DNA from: Nectonema munidae
Lineage: Eukaryota > Nematomorpha > Nectonematoida > Nectonematidae
NCBI GenBank assembly: GCA_030549495.1
Contig: JAUIRK010000908.1
Coordinates: forward strand, 731,001 to 795,000
Direction: 5' to 3'
DNA length: 64,000 nucleotides
The translations under genes and the position numbers were made by a program. The notes under the pieces were generated by a model that searched no databases, was not told the origin of the DNA, and saw only the letters and a list, made by a program, of their open reading frames with translations. This document shows positions 12,506 to 25,496 of this stretch, one piece after another. Each line of letters opens with the position of its first letter. The stretch's first letter is position 1.

Positions 12506-14149
12506 ATTCCTATAATACAATTCACTAATCATCCTTTATTGCCTCATTCAAGTAAAATAATAATAAAACAAAGTTTGTGTAGAATTGATTAATTCATATT
12601 AACGCTATATTTATCATAAAAATATTGATTTTATTTTGCCATTATTTAACCACATAACATTTACATTGTATTTTCCGTGAAAATTGATTGATTTTTACAT
12701 CAATTCAAACATGAGCAAATTTCTTTACTGTATTTTCAATGCCTATTCAGCACACTTCTTTCAATAATTTTATGCACTCAAATATTTGTGCACAGAGACA
12801 AGTATTAATTAAAGTTAAGCTGATTAAAAACAATTTTCTCTTAGATTATTTCAACGAGATCGCAAGTGTACTGATGATCAGGCTAATGTCGTATCAAGTA
12901 GATGGTGAATTTGATCCTATGCTGTAGACGCTTAGAAAACCATGTTCTTCGCATTAATGACTCCATTATATTTATCTGCGTAGCTTGAAAAGGGGACAAA
13001 TAAACCCTAATAATTATGATTATCCCTTTAATGCTAATTTTATGAGATTTTTAGTGCTTGCTTTTTCATACACTATTTTACCAAGAATATTTGTATAACG
13101 TTCTACTAATATAAGGAAAATTAACTTTAATTTTGTAAAGAGGCTTTAATTAATCTATCATAAATTTTAAATTCTTTATCTATCGTTTTCTTTATGGGAT
13201 ATGATTTAATTAATACATACCATTTGATGATTTTCTAAATTTTCATTATTTTTATAAAAGTAAAAATGAATGTTACAAATCCAAAAGAAAGTAACTAACT
13301 GAATAATACCCGAAAACTATCTAATTATCTATCCAGCTAACTAAATGAATTCTAACACATAACTATGTTCAAGAATATCATCAAAATATTTTCAATTCTC
13401 TAAAATTTTTTAATAATATATCTAATTATTTCTCACCAAATCTAAATCTAATAGCTTTTATGAAAATAGATAATATAAAATATAAAGCAATTAAATCTAC
13501 AGTGAAATTGATTTAAAACTCTCAAAACAACTCAAGGCCGAATTGCAATTAAAAAAAATTTATTTTATATTTGTAAAAACTTTACTCATGATTTTCCTTT
13601 TTTTCAAATCAAAAATAATTTTATCCTTAAATTTTTTAGAGATTATAAGCAAATGTATAGCTCAACTATGATAACTGTTATTTTTGAAAAGTTAGTTAAA
13701 CGATGTTGTCACCCCCTTCCCTCTCTCCTACATCATGTAGAAAATTTGAAGGTCTTTAATTAAAACAACAATTTTTAGTAGAATATTTGCTTAACTTTTA
13801 TTAAGCAATAAATAGTGATATCAAAATGGTGAAAACAAAAGATTGAATTAATAATATAGTTGATTTTAGAATCAGCAATTCTCTTCATCTGATCAGGGTT
13901 TTTTCAAATAAAATGAGCAAAATTACTGTCCCCCTTGTTTTACGCACAATGCATACCATTTCTTCAATTTAAATATATATAAAGTTCAAAAGGATGGCAA
14001 TACTTTGAAATTATCTAAAATAATTGGTGAATATGAATCTTTAACTTTCTTTTTGAATATAAATCGTGTAATAATAAGCGATCACTCCCAACTTCTACTT
14101 TCTGGAAAAATATTCTTTTACAAAGCGAGTGCTTTCAATTAGGTCAATT
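12506..14149. other. BRSK intron 1, AT-rich, nothing recognised
   Basis: No coding signature, tandem repeat or RNA gene seen. Short open frames (for example at 12739-12927) show no family resemblance. Confidence 0.5.
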
Positions 14150-14850
14150 GGTCAATCAAGGTGCAATATGGGCTCTATGGAGTCACATTCTTTCTGATAT
14201 AAATAATGATCTACAAGTCTGTGCAATCCTTATATTGATCTAAGTAAAGCGTTTGTAAGAATCAGCTAGAACTTATTACTTAACATATGTTGAAAAATAC
14301 TTTTGTATTGAAATTGCTGTACACCTTTTCATGTCCTTGGTAAGGCCAATTCTTGAATACGCAAATATGATTTATGTGGATAGCTCTGCGAGTAATGTCA
14401 AGAAAATTGAAAAAGTTCAAAAAAACTTCACAAAAAGTTTGCCTGCTACGAGAAATTTTCCTTATTCTGAAAGAATGAAAGTTTTGAACTTAGCTTCACT
14501 TTATTATAAAATAAGAGAAATGAAATGATTACGATTTTCAACATTGTAAAGAAAAATATGATAATAAAAGAAGATGTCCTGCCTGATTTTTCAACAAGAA
14601 TTTATAGATCGCATTGCTTCAAATTTAAAGCTGAAAGTTTCCAGAACAAGTATATAACCAAACATTTCTAACACAAAGAGCTTTTGTAGATTGGAATTCT
14701 CTGCCTAGTGAAGTTATGAATTCTACTACCTTGAATGACTTTAAAAACAAACTGGATGCAGTCTAGGAGATTGTATTATTTTGCTTAATTTCAAGATGCA
14801 AACCTTATAGGCATTAGCCTCAATTTTGCTTAAATAAATACGTTTTGAGG
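14150..14850 (+). mobile_element. LINE ORF2 C-terminal fragment
   Basis: An open piece at 14331-14528 reads SLVRPILEYANMIYVDSS, then VKKIEKVQKNFTKSLPATR and PYSERMKVLNLASLYYK. This is the thumb/post-RT segment common to many LINEs (LVRPILEY, IEKVQ-x2-FTK, ER-x-K-x-LNL-x-SL). YIDLSKAF is visible upstream near 14230 (RT block A), and WNSLPSEVMNST lies downstream. Frame breaks and loss of the RT core mark it as an old fragment. Confidence 0.7.
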
Positions 14851-15977
14851 CAAATTTTAAATCGCTTATAAAGCTTTCTTTCAGATAGAAAATACTATAT
14901 GTTGTTGTCGTTGTTAATAACGTGACTTTAAAAACTCTTAGGTCAAACTTTCCCGAACCTTAATTCCTCCTTCTTTGTTTTTTGCTGTTTAACTTATTTG
15001 TAAATGATTTATTCCTGGTTAACCGGATTACAATTTTTTTATACGCAGATGATGTTACCATTATATTCCAAAGTCATGACTTATTAATTGCAACTCCAAG
15101 ATCGAGTGCTTCGTGATTACCTTTTAAAACTTGTTCTTCAATCATAAAAGAAGACGCAAATGTTATGATCTTTAACCCACGAAAAATAATTGCGAGCACG
15201 ATTTCTTTATTTTTGTCACTTCATTAGAGAGAGTTTTTCATTAGGAGACTTTTTTTACAAGGTATGGTTTTATCGATATCTTATTTCTAAATTTCCGAAA
15301 ATAACTTCATTGGCTATAAAAATTCAATGTATATTTGGCACGACTTATCTTTGTAAGCAAAATTTTTGAGTAATAAATATTAATAAGTGTAAGAACAGGA
15401 GAAGAAGACAAACACCTGATCAGATAAATGATAGTTCGACAGTTTCTGCTGCTACGAATTTAACTCCTGATTTCTATGAAATTGTTAAGAAGAAGCGACG
15501 AGAATTTTCTAGGAAATCGCAAAATAAAAATTAAGAATAAAAATTTCATTCAAACATTTTTAATGCTTTTAAATAATTTATTCTGTTATTGTTGCTTTCA
15601 AAATATGATTATGTGTGTCCTTTGAAACCTAGGATTTTATCCGGCCCTCAAGAGCTGTAAATATTCGAAATGATTTGAATTTGAAACACCGTTTTGTTCA
15701 TTTTTTGAGGAACAGAATTAATCTAGTATTTATAACCTTCAATAATGAAATTTTTAACATATATGATATATGTTATTGTGACGGTGAAGGTAATAAGTGT
15801 AAATTATTGTAAGAGATGAGGAAAAATAGAAATGAGCTTGAGAGAAAAAGTTACACTAACCATCTCCTAGTACAAATTATTTTCATCAATTCGTTTTTGA
15901 ATTATGATACAAATCGCTTTAGACAGCAAAAGAACTTAATAGTTGAAGTGTTCTTTTATGTTTTTAAGTTTTCATTT
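14851..15977. other. BRSK intron 1, nothing firmly recognised
   Basis: AT-rich. A short stretch near 15395-15535 reads RRRQTPDQIND, then TPDFYEIVKKKRREFSRKS, which looks coding-like but which I cannot assign. Confidence 0.4.
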
Positions 15978-16001
15978 TGTTATTCCATTTTCTTAATCAC
16001 G

Positions 16002-17250
16002 ATGTCTACACTTCCACCTAAGCGATTAAGATGCGAATTTGCGAAAAAGTTCGATTTGAATCAAGAATCTTCCCTAAGCCAACGCAAAAAAACTTAGCGA
16101 AATGTATGGCATTGGTATTAGCACAGTATGCGATATACTGGAAAAAAGTCGACACATACCTAAGTTTATTTGAAAAGAACGCTGATGGAAAAAAGAAACG
16201 TCCTGAAAGAAATTTGTAGATTTGACACGTTAACCCGTTATCGACCAGAATAATCAGAAGATATCAAATGCAAAGCAGAAGATTTGTATTTAAAAGCATT
16301 AATAAACGCAGACGATTCACATTTGGTAACCGGTTAAACAAAATGATTTATGAATGGTTCGCTCAAGCACGAGACAAAAAGGTTCCTACATCCGTTCCAA
16401 TCATGCAAGCCAAAACAGCCGAATACAGAAAAATTACTCTGTAAGGATTATCGCGGTTTTCGGTTGGATGGCGTTCTTCTTGGAAGTCCCGCTACTCCAT
16501 GCAATCATATTAGTTTTCAGGAGAAAAAGCTCTCGTAGACGAAAAAACAGTAAAAGACTGGATCCAAAGAATTCCTATTATACTTGAGGGATACAAGATA
16601 CAACATGTGTTTGACGAAACGACTCTTTTTTCGTGCTTTGCCGAAAAAACTATGCCGCCAAATCAAGAAGTCATAACAGCACAAAGATTTCGAAAGAACG
16701 ACAATGGTCTTGCTTGTGTGCAGCGCAACATGTGAAAAGTTATAGGAAAGTTAAGAAAACCAAGATGCATGAGAGGTGTGAAAATTAATCAGTTACCAGT
16801 CCACTACACTTCAAATAAAAAAGCATGGATGACCTCTCAAATCTTCACTGAGTTGTTAACGAAGGTTAATAAAGAGATTAAACAGCAAACAAGAAAACCT
16901 GCCATTTCTGGATAACGAGACCCCTGACAAAATCTGTTACAACTGGCCTTTATCATGCCACATTGAAGTTTCTCCAGCCAATACTAGTTCTCTCATTCAA
17001 CCACTTGACCAAGGAGTAATCAGTTTGTTCAAAGCAAAATATCAATAATTGTTAATGTTGCAACTTATTACAAAGATGGACTCGTCAAGTTTATCATTAT
17101 TCTAGATGCGCTGCAATGGATTTCGACCTCTTGGCGAAACACTAAAGGAAGTACTATATCTGGATCCTTTAAAAGTTGTGGGTTTCTAGTTGCTATTTAA
17201 TAGAAGAGGAACAAGGTGCAGAATACAATGCTTTATTAAAAACTTGCTTG
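16002..17250 (+). pseudogene. pogo/Tigger-type transposase relic (DDE_1)
   Basis: Broken frames on the plus strand follow the Tigger order. The N-terminal MSTLPPKRLRCEFAKK is followed by a helix-turn-helix-like TQKNLAK plus YGIGISTVCDILEKS in another frame. Then come YEWFAQARDKKVPTSVPIM (CENP-B-type DNA-binding region), VFDETTLF with EKTMPPN (first catalytic Asp region), IGKLRKPRCM, LPVHYTSNKKAWMTSQIFTE and SLIQPLDQGV-like text near 16990-17030. Many stops and shifts plus an inserted MITE make it an old relic. Superfamily call from motif order; no TIRs found. Confidence 0.75.
16230..16337. mobile_element. TTAA-flanked MITE (piggyBac-like), copy 1
   Basis: The 108-bp insert is bounded by TTAA on both sides and starts TTAACCCGTTATCGACCA. 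It contains CAGAAGATAT and GCAGACGATT and ends CCGGTTAA. It interrupts the Tigger relic and so is younger than it. It belongs to the same family as 25360-25496, 25846-26019, 29403-29539 and 51771-51902. Confidence 0.75.
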
Positions 17251-17850
17251 TTACAATTCACCCAACAACCGATTGATGAAGATGCGTACATATAGGTTGA
17301 TGCATCAGAAAATTACAACTGGAAGACTTGCATTCTTGAAAACTACACTGAGAAAAATTTTTTTCTAATTATAGTAATGGCGCTTCTAGTTATATTAACT
17401 ATATTTTTTTATTTTGAACTAATTATGGTAGCGCTATTAGTTTAATTATAACTCAATGAGTGGTACAATTCATTTTATTAGTATGCAGCTAAAATTTAGG
17501 TACAATAAAACTGGGATATTTAAATGATTACGATACTGTTTATGATAAATTTTTGTAATTTTCGAGAATAAAAAAATTTCTTAGATTGTTGCTTATTGCA
17601 TATTTTTTACTGAACGTTATAGAGCAAAATTTACTTTTATATTATATTCTAATTTTTTCAACATTCACTAGTTTCATTCTTTAATATGATCAACTTGAAA
17701 TTAATTCAAAGAGTATAAGTAAACACAAAAAGATACAAAATGCATCACCAACTAAATACGATTGAAAAATTGTTTCAAAAACAAAATAAGAGATAATTTT
17801 ATTGTTAGATTTTTTTTTTATCAATTTTCATGTAGTAATAAAATCAATAA

Positions 17851-18047
17851 AATGAAATGAGTAAAATATAGCTTTGGTTTGAATATGAGCAAAGAATCAA
17901 ATTCTTTCAAATGATTTCAGATTGCCATCTCTTAACTTTAAGCAAAAACTACTTCTAAGTATTCTTAGAAATAAATAAAAATATTTATATATTTTTGAAA
18001 TATCAGACATAAGGTTCAATATTATCAATGAATTTTGGAAAGTATGA
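17851..18047 (+). repeat. Merlin left terminal inverted repeat
   Basis: About 197 bp that pairs with 19962-20171 in reverse complement. The minus-strand open frame at 17897-18139 lies mostly inside this arm and is not a gene. Confidence 0.85.
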
Positions 18048-18774
18048 GTCAATACAATGACAAAGGGGTTTTCAATCGGAGTAGTGTAAATATAGCAGTT
18101 TGATTTATCCTCATTATTGAGTTTATTATCCACAAGCACAAACCATCAATTTATATCCCTTAGGCTTCGTGAACAGAGAATGCTTTATATTCTATAAAAA
18201 TAAAAAAGCATTATTTTTGTGTAGACATTTGTAGTGAATTAGTTGATCGTGAGGGCGTTGCTAATAATCCTCAATACTTTCTCTCAATATAACCTTACAC
18301 TAGTTAGTTGTAACATGTGGTACTCTAGTTTTGTATCAATCAAGATCTCTGTATCGTTCCCATGGTTTGGTGAGAATTTCGATGTATGGTAAGGGCTACG
18401 CAATTATGTTTTCTTTGACAAAAGTGCTTTGTAGCACATCTGTTCGTCTTTTTTTTAACTACTCAGATTGAAAATCCCTTTGTCATTGTATTGACATATT
18501 TTCCAAATCATGTTCATACATCATGTTGTGCCTGTTACTACAACCAGGATTTCTCTTTGGCACTTTATAGAAACAGTTGTGAAAGATGAGGATAAAATAG
18601 TAATGCTTTTCTCCTCATCTTTCTGTAAAATGATATACACATCAATTTACTTATGATCACCATGCCCAACACGCTATGTATCATTCACACATAACTATAA
18701 CGTGTCCTTCAGTTCTTCCTTTATCAACTTATAACCTTCGCTTCAAATCAAAGGTTCATTTTCAATTAAATCAA

Positions 18775-19750
18775 ATGAACTCAATAACACCAAATCCGCT
18801 TACTGTTACAGAAATTTTATCTGAAAACTGGAATTTTTCCTCGTTATTTAAAGTTTTCAGCTCAAACAACAAACTCGAAATTCTGAAATGGCTTGCTTTA
18901 CATAGAATCATTCATAATGTTTTTCGATGTTACGAATGCCAACAAATGTGCAAGTTAGTGATTAAAAAGGATGTGTCTGATGGATACTGTTAGAAGTGCT
19001 ATATTTGCGGTAAGAAAAAAACGGTGAGAATTGGTTCTTTTTTTGCCAAAAGTCACTTAAATCTCAAATCTATGGTGACATTCATTTATGGATGGTGTCG
19101 TGACTACTCTCTAGAGAATATAATCCATGAAACATCTATTTTAAGTAGACAAACTGCTGTAGACTGGGCAAATTTTTGTAGAGAAATAACTACAATATGG
19201 GTAGAATCCAGTTCCTCTACTCTTGGAGGTTTTGATGAAAATTTAGACCAGATTATTGTAGAAATTGACGAAAGTAAGTTTTTCCATCGAAAATATCACC
19301 GTGGAACTTGGCGAGAAGGTCATTGGGTGTTTGGAGCCATTGAAAGACACAGTAAGAAGTGCTTTCTTGTGGAAGTTCCTGATAGGAGTGAAGCAACTCT
19401 TTCTCAAATTATAGAAAGACATATACTGCCTGGGTCAATAATTGTTTCCGATGGTTGGTCAGCATATGCGAATATTGCAACACTGAATAATGGTGTTTAT
19501 GATCACTGGGTGGTCATTAATCAACGCAATTTTGTTGACCCGCATGATCCAAACATTCATACACAAAACAGAAAATTTATGGATGAGAGCAAAAAGAAAG
19601 TTTAAAAGGCAATTCGGAACTTTAAGATATTTGTTCAGATCCTATTTGAATGAGTTTGTTTGGAGGAGCAACTTTCCAAAAGATCATCTATTTTCAGTTT
19701 TTTTGGCATCTTTGAGCGATTTGTTGGAAACTCAGAGTGGCAATAATTGA
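18775..19750 (+). pseudogene. Merlin transposase (DDE_Tnp_IS1595 / ISXO2-like), two lesions
   Basis: Starts at MNSITPNPLTVTEIL. An N-terminal zinc-ribbon-like part (FRCYECQQMC ... KCYICGKKKT) is followed by the catalytic DDE core: IIVEIDESKFFHRKY (first Asp), GHWVFGAIER, IIVSDGWSAYANI (second Asp) and a HTQ/TENLWMRAKRKFKRQF block (catalytic Glu). One in-frame TAG lies between GYC and KCYIC near 18991. A single extra A near 19565 moves the Glu block to another frame, which runs to the stop at 19748-19750. Otherwise full length for the family, about 325 codons. Merlin transposases are the eukaryotic relatives of bacterial IS1016, so this need not mean contamination. Confidence 0.85.
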
Positions 19751-19961
19751 CTAAGTAATTTTTGTTTGTTTTGTCATTTATAATAATTAGTCATGTGTTA
19801 TTTCTTTTTAAACTCTAAAAAAAATTCTGATGAATTAGGCTGTTATCTTATCATTGTATATCTAGCCTATACATTTCTTAATTGAAAAATTCAGTTTCCA
19901 TAAGGAATCTTGAAGCAGCAGGGTGATTAGGAAAAAATTTGATAAGTTTATTCTTTAAATT

Positions 19962-20171
19962 TCATACTTTCCAAAATTCATTGATAATATTGAACCTTAT
20001 GTCTGATATTTCAAAAATATATAAATATTTTTATTTATTTCTAGGAATACTTGGAAGTAGATTTTGCTTAAAGTTAAAGAGATGGCAATCTGAAATCATT
20101 TGAAAGAATTTGATTCTTTGCTCATATTCAAACCAAAGCCCTTTTAAGGGCTATATTTTACTCATTTCATT
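19962..20171 (-). repeat. Merlin right terminal inverted repeat
   Basis: Reverse complement of 17851-18047, with one 12-bp insertion that forms the palindrome CCCTTAAAAGGG. Confidence 0.85.
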
Positions 20172-22099
20172 GTAAAATTAAAATTTTTACGATATAATTT
20201 AAAAATTGAAAAAATATAAATATAAGCAAATAAGAATTTTATTGTAAAAAGCAGTAATGATTATTTAAAAATTATTTTTCGTTTAACTCTCTTTCGAGTT
20301 TATAGGTAACATTGAGAATTTTCTTTATGTTTTGTTCTTTATCTTTCAAGCCAATTAATGTTTGGGTAAGGTGGGGTTTTTTTTGGGGGATTGGTGAAAA
20401 AAAGAAAAAAGTTTTTTTTAAAAATTTGTTGAAAAAAATTTTTTATTTTATTTTTTTTTTTTTTTTTTCAAGAACGAAAGAATGAGGGAAAATAAGAAGA
20501 GAGAAAGAAAATGACAAAGATGAATAGCGCCAAGTTAACATGGTTGTTAAGAGTCAAACATAAGTTGTAAAGAGATTATTTACAAACTCTTAAAAATGAA
20601 ATACAAATATGATTAGTAATTATAACTAGTTATTTTTTTCAGTGATATATTCAACTAAGCGAGCCTGAAGATGTAAAAAGTGAAGATGAAAAAAACAAAG
20701 TGCAACAAGTCAACATTACGCCCCAGAATAACTCCCACGAGAGTACAGAATATTTTGGAAGAATTTGAAAACTTTGCCTGCTCACAAGATCCAAGCCTCC
20801 TGTTACATGTCAATCAATTAACAAAAATTAAGAATTTATCCATGGTTAAAAGTAAACTAAATGCAAGACAAACTCTTTAATTTTTATAATTATAGTTATT
20901 TTTTTGTTAAAATCAATGTAATTATTTTCATTTAAGAAAAATGTTTTATAATACATTTTTTTTTATTTCAACCAAGATAAGGGTATATAAACAAATATTT
21001 TTAATGTTTCGGTTTAGAGAGTGTTCACATATCTTTTATTAATGCTCGTAATTTTATTTCTAATATCTGTGTAATCAATGATGATGCAGAGCTAAGTTAG
21101 CGTCTGTTTATATTCGTTCCACACGTGAAGAAGAGAGATATCAGGATATTTCACAAGTAGTTGAATATGATAGAACAAAATTACAAAACCAAAGAAAAAA
21201 GTAAAATAATATTAATCTTTTAATTAAACATGTAAATATTTTTTGTATATACTATTGATATTTTTAAGTCAATGAAATAAATAAAATTGACGGCATTTTT
21301 TTCAAAAATTAGGAGAAATTAAATTTGCTTCTTGGAACACCGAAACATATTTCAAATTTAATGAAATTTCAAATTTATTATTTTTTCATCAATTTACGAT
21401 GATAGAAAATGGTATGGCCCTGTCAAGGTCCTTTTTCAATTTTAGGGAGCCAGGGAAATATTCTGAGGGGGGGGGGGGGGGGGGTGATCACAAATAATTA
21501 AAAATCTTAATAAAAATATAAGTTAATAATAAAAAATCTTGTATATAACATCTAAAGTAAACAAATCCAGAACGTTCATTCCCGTTACAATATTAGAAAT
21601 ATTTTCTTATTGGAGAGGTTATATGCTCTTAATTTTATGTTTAAATGAGGTATCTTTCAGTTTCATTTTGGGAGATTGACAGATTAATTATTTATTTTGT
21701 CTCGAAGATTTATACCAAGCAAATGAAGTTAAGACTGGTCTAACTCTAGGTTAAGCCTCACTTGCCTTTTTAACTATGGATTATAAAATTTAATAAGTGA
21801 AAATTTACTTGATTTTTTTTACATATTGGTAAATCAGTGTGTGGCGGATACAAAAAATGCTAGTGGTCCTAATTTGGCCTGCGGGAGGCGGTTTTCCCAC
21901 ACCTGATCTACACCTGCAAGGTAACGTAAGGGTACCCGTATGTATAAAATAAAATCTAAGTTGCTCTATCTTATTACTTACAATATTATTGCTATTTTTT
22001 CTGTAAAATACGTGGTTTAATGTATCTATATTGTACATAGGTTATATATATCATAAATATATCAATAAATTGTAAATATTTAATCAGAAATTGAATATT
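20172..22099. other. BRSK intron 1: homopolymer runs and one unassigned open frame
   Basis: Contains an 18-T run (20451-20468), an 18-G run (21467-21484) and an open frame at 20680-20880. That frame reads MKMKKTKCNKSTLRPRITPT, then ILEEFENFACSQDPSLLL and VNQLTKIKNLSMVKSKLNAR. Its composition looks protein-like, but I recognise no family. A second coding-like scrap (IRSTREEERYQDISQVVEYD) lies near 21115-21190. Both may be remains of one unknown element. Confidence 0.4.
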
Positions 22100-22203
22100 C
22101 ATCAAGTATGGACCTATGAGGAAAGTAGGCTTGATGCGGGGTCGAACCCTAGACCTTGAGTTATCGAAACCCAGTATCTAACCAACCTTACCCACGCCCT
22201 CTA
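22100..22203 (-). mobile_element. tRNA-derived SINE, copy 2
   Basis: Reverse complement carries the same tRNA-like head as copy 1 (GGGCGTGGGTAAGGTTGGTT, GGGTTTCGATAACTCAAGG) and the B box GGGTTCGACCC, followed by CATCAAGCCTACTTTC. Confidence 0.7.
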
Positions 22204-22239
22204 ACAAATAGTAGTAGTTATAGTAAGTTATAGTAGTCA

Positions 22240-25150
22240 TAGGTGCAAAAATTATTGTACCTAATATTCAAATTGACAACACTGATCAAGAATTATTAGA
22301 TTCAATAACTATTAAAAATATCCAAATAAATTCTCCATTTGAAAACCCAAACTCTAAATTCCTTTTTTTATTTAGTCGAAAAAAGAGGAAAAAAGACAGG
22401 TTTGTTCTCTTTATCTCCAGAAATTAGACATATTATTAAGTTGAATGAAGACCTGTTATATGTTGAAATACAATTACTTATTTTTTTGTCTACGTAATAA
22501 TCAATGTGGATTATGCTGCAGACATAATCATACTTCTTCCAAGTGTACTAATGAAATAATAAGTATAAATTTTCTGGCAAAAACCACTTTTGTAACGAAT
22601 GCCCAGTGAAAAATGAACCAAAGAATTACAAATGTCCTAATTGTACCTTTTTAAAGTTACCTGATACTTGCATTAAGCTTCAAGTAAAGTATGCCCTCAA
22701 GTTATCTAGTAAAAAAATTTGCATTGAATGCTATTACCTACTCTGAAATTGCTCTACTTTGTCAAAACGAACTATGAATAGAATTTCCAGAAATTTTGAT
22801 CCAAATATCTACGACTGTAAGTTATCTACCAAATTACGGACTATAAATTTCTATGCTCTACTCCAATTATTATCTTATCAGTAAACATAGGGGTCCTGAT
22901 ATTTATATTCATAATTCACTTTCCTTGTAAGGCATTGAGAAGACCGAAATAGCAACGATATTTCAAATACTTTCTCTAAGGATTCATCTCAGTCGCAATA
23001 AAACTTTAATAATACACAACATTTATAGGCCTCCTCCACACAGTTCTAAATTATCACAAGATACTTTTCTAACCGAGTTTATTAAAAACAGAAAAAGATG
23101 GAAGCAAGAACAGATTATACTTGGATGATGTAAATATCAATTTAAAAAACACCATAAGTTCTTTTGTCAATTTTTTTTCTGGAACACACCTGTACTCCTC
23201 ATCTCGTAAGCCAGTTTTTACTAGTCCTACACGACCTATGTTTGAAACCCTTTTTTTTATAAGCATATCAAAAACATATGACTTTTATGAATCGTTTTCG
23301 GATTATTATCCATTTTTATTATCCGTGGATGAGGACAAATATAGAAAGGAAATTTTTTCTAGTTATTGTTTTCAATGTACTAATTTTTTTTTGCAAAATA
23401 TAAATGATTATAAATGGAAACTTTTTGATCTTAGACAAAATTTCTATGTAGAATAGCTTTTTGATCCAATTAATAAGTTGGGTCAAGCTTCCTTACTGCC
23501 TCAAAACACAAGAATCTTTCAAAAAACAAAACTTTAATAATTATTTGATGACTCGTCTTATTATCTTCAAACAAAAAGAGAAAAAAAACACACAATTTAA
23601 TGAAAAAACTAAAGATGATCTTACTGTGAGATTTATAGAGCTGAGAAATTAAGTATAATGAAGGATAAGAAAACTCAAAAAGAGCTATTTTTGTGAAATC
23701 TTTGACAAAAAACACAATAGTTATAAAACTATTTGGAAAAAGTTACATAAATTAATCAGGAAAACTGAAATATTTGAAAAATAATGATGAATTCATTATG
23801 ATCAAACAAAAATGGTACCTTGTTTTAATTCTTATTTTGCTTCAAATTTGGATATTTCAACCCCCTAATTCAAATTTGTGCTTGAATTTTCAACAAATTT
23901 CTAGAATGATATATTAATTGCAACTCATGAACATAAAAAAAGTAACACGACCGACAAATTTGCAATCTCAATATTCAATTAAAAGAATTATAAACAAAAT
24001 TGCAACACTTCTGTTGAAAGGTTTCAATTTCTGTTAAATCCTTCTTCTTTTAAAATATCAAAAGTATTCCAATACATAAAAAAGGTGATCCACATGCAGT
24101 TTCAAATTATAGTTCGATTTCATTGATTAATTGAGTTTCAAAGATCTTTGAAAAAATTATATCTAAATACCTATAGAATTTCTCTTAGTCGAATAACGTT
24201 CAATCTCCAAAACAATTTGGATTTAATAAAAATTTCTCTCCTGAACTTGTTCAAATAAAATTTATTGGAAAAATATCTGAGAATAAAATTTATACTATAT
24301 GGGTATTTTGATATTTTAAAAATCATATCCTGCTACTGAATAAACTAGAAAAATAAGGTGTGAGTTCCAAGTCTATAGATTCTTTCAGTTCGTATTTGTC
24401 AGACACACGGCAATCTACTTTTGTCAATGCTTCTTTTTCTTGAGAATTATATGTTACATGTGGAGTTTTGCTAGGTTCTATATCAGGACCTCTCCTTTTT
24501 AATATTTAAATAAACAAAATTTACCTTTCATGTCCAGAAGTAGACATATCATATTTTGCTGGCGATATAACTATCATTTTTTCATTGCCTAGTAAAATTT
24601 CTAATTGTTTGATTCCTAGAAAAATAATACTCTTACTTTATAAATTCTTAGTCCTACCTCACATATTTTATAGCATTATAAATTTGGGACATATTTCTAA
24701 TAAAAAAGTATTTAAATACAAAAAAGGTGTTTAAGGATCATATTCAACAAATCATTTATTCTCATAGTGATGATTTGTTCGCTGAGAGCAACACACTCAA
24801 TCTAGAAGATATATACATAAAACATTTTTCAGTCTTTATTTATAGAAACATCAATTCAATGCGTCCTTATTCTTTTTCAAAGTGGTTCACGTTCAATCAT
24901 CAACAAAAACAAAAATCTCTTAGAAATAAAATGAAATTGTTTTAGCATTCAAACATCTAGAAAAAAAATCGAAAACAACACTTAGATCAAGCTATAAATG
25001 ATTGGGATAAATTTATGCAAAATTTCACATTTCTAATGAAAATTTAAAGCCTTTCAAAAATAAAATTCCCAAAATCTTTTGATTGAATACAAACGTATAT
25101 CTTGTTATGAAATGAATTGTTTTTCTTGCAAATTTGTTTGATATATTAAC
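22240..25150 (+). mobile_element. Old LINE relic related to the 36.7-41.4 kb element
   Basis: Many short frames keep the order of a CR1/L2-like LINE: a CCHC-like stretch (CGLCRHNHTSSKC type, about 22500-22560), endonuclease scraps (YRPPP near 23030), NYSSISLI and KIFEKII (RT finger, 24100-24160), GVLLGSISGPLLF (24460-24500), FAGDITII (a decayed ADD motif, about 24555), LVLPHIFYSIINLGHIS and a C-terminal NCFSCKF near 25110. The C-terminal order matches ORF2 of the plus-strand LINE at 36683-41374 (for example NCYTC). Dozens of lesions; long dead. Confidence 0.75.
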
Positions 25151-25359
25151 ACTTTTGTGTGAAATATATCGAACACACACCTATACCAAACATTATACTT
25201 ATTATATAACTACGTTTTATATTCATATAGTTTATAATTGACTGCATGTATTGTTTTTCTCTTTACTGGATAGGGGATCATAGCGCCTTTAAAAACTTTT
25301 TGTGATGTCATAAACTTCCACCGTACGCCATGTTCACTGCTCATTCTAACTTGTTCACA

Positions 25360-25496
25360 TTAACCCATTTAAGACCAAGCAAAGCAGACGATATCTAAAA
25401 AACGCAGACGATTTATATTCAAAGTCATTGAAAAAAGCAGACGAAGATGAAATTACTTATGTTCCAAAATAGGAACATTGGTCGTAAATGGGTTAA
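25360..25496. mobile_element. TTAA-flanked MITE, copy 2 (137 bp)
   Basis: Starts TTAACCCATTTAAGACCA and ends in AAATGGGTTAA. It contains GCAGACGA three times (about 25385, 25404 and 25436). The copy at 29403-29539 is its near-identical reverse complement and has the same length. Confidence 0.85.

Larger units (their letters stand above)
17851..20171 (+). mobile_element. Merlin (IS1016/IS1595-related) DNA transposon, nearly intact
   Basis: About 2.3 kb, bounded by long inverted repeats (17851-18047 and 19962-20171) that match almost base for base and begin AATGAAATGAGTAAAATATAG. The right arm has an extra 12-bp palindrome (CCCTTAAAAGGG) missing from the left. The single transposase gene lies between them. 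High arm identity and few coding lesions suggest recent activity. No clear 8-9 bp target duplication could be read, so the outermost base is uncertain. It lies in BRSK intron 1. Confidence 0.85.

Noticed and set aside
18775-19750. IS1595/ISXO2-like transposase as a sign of bacterial contamination or transfer
   Set aside because: Eukaryotic Merlin elements encode this type of transposase. Long inverted repeats and AT-rich intron context on both sides support a resident element.
21467-21484. 18-G run as a G-quadruplex element
   Set aside because: A lone homopolymer in intronic sequence with no repeat partner. It could as well be a slippage or sequencing artefact.
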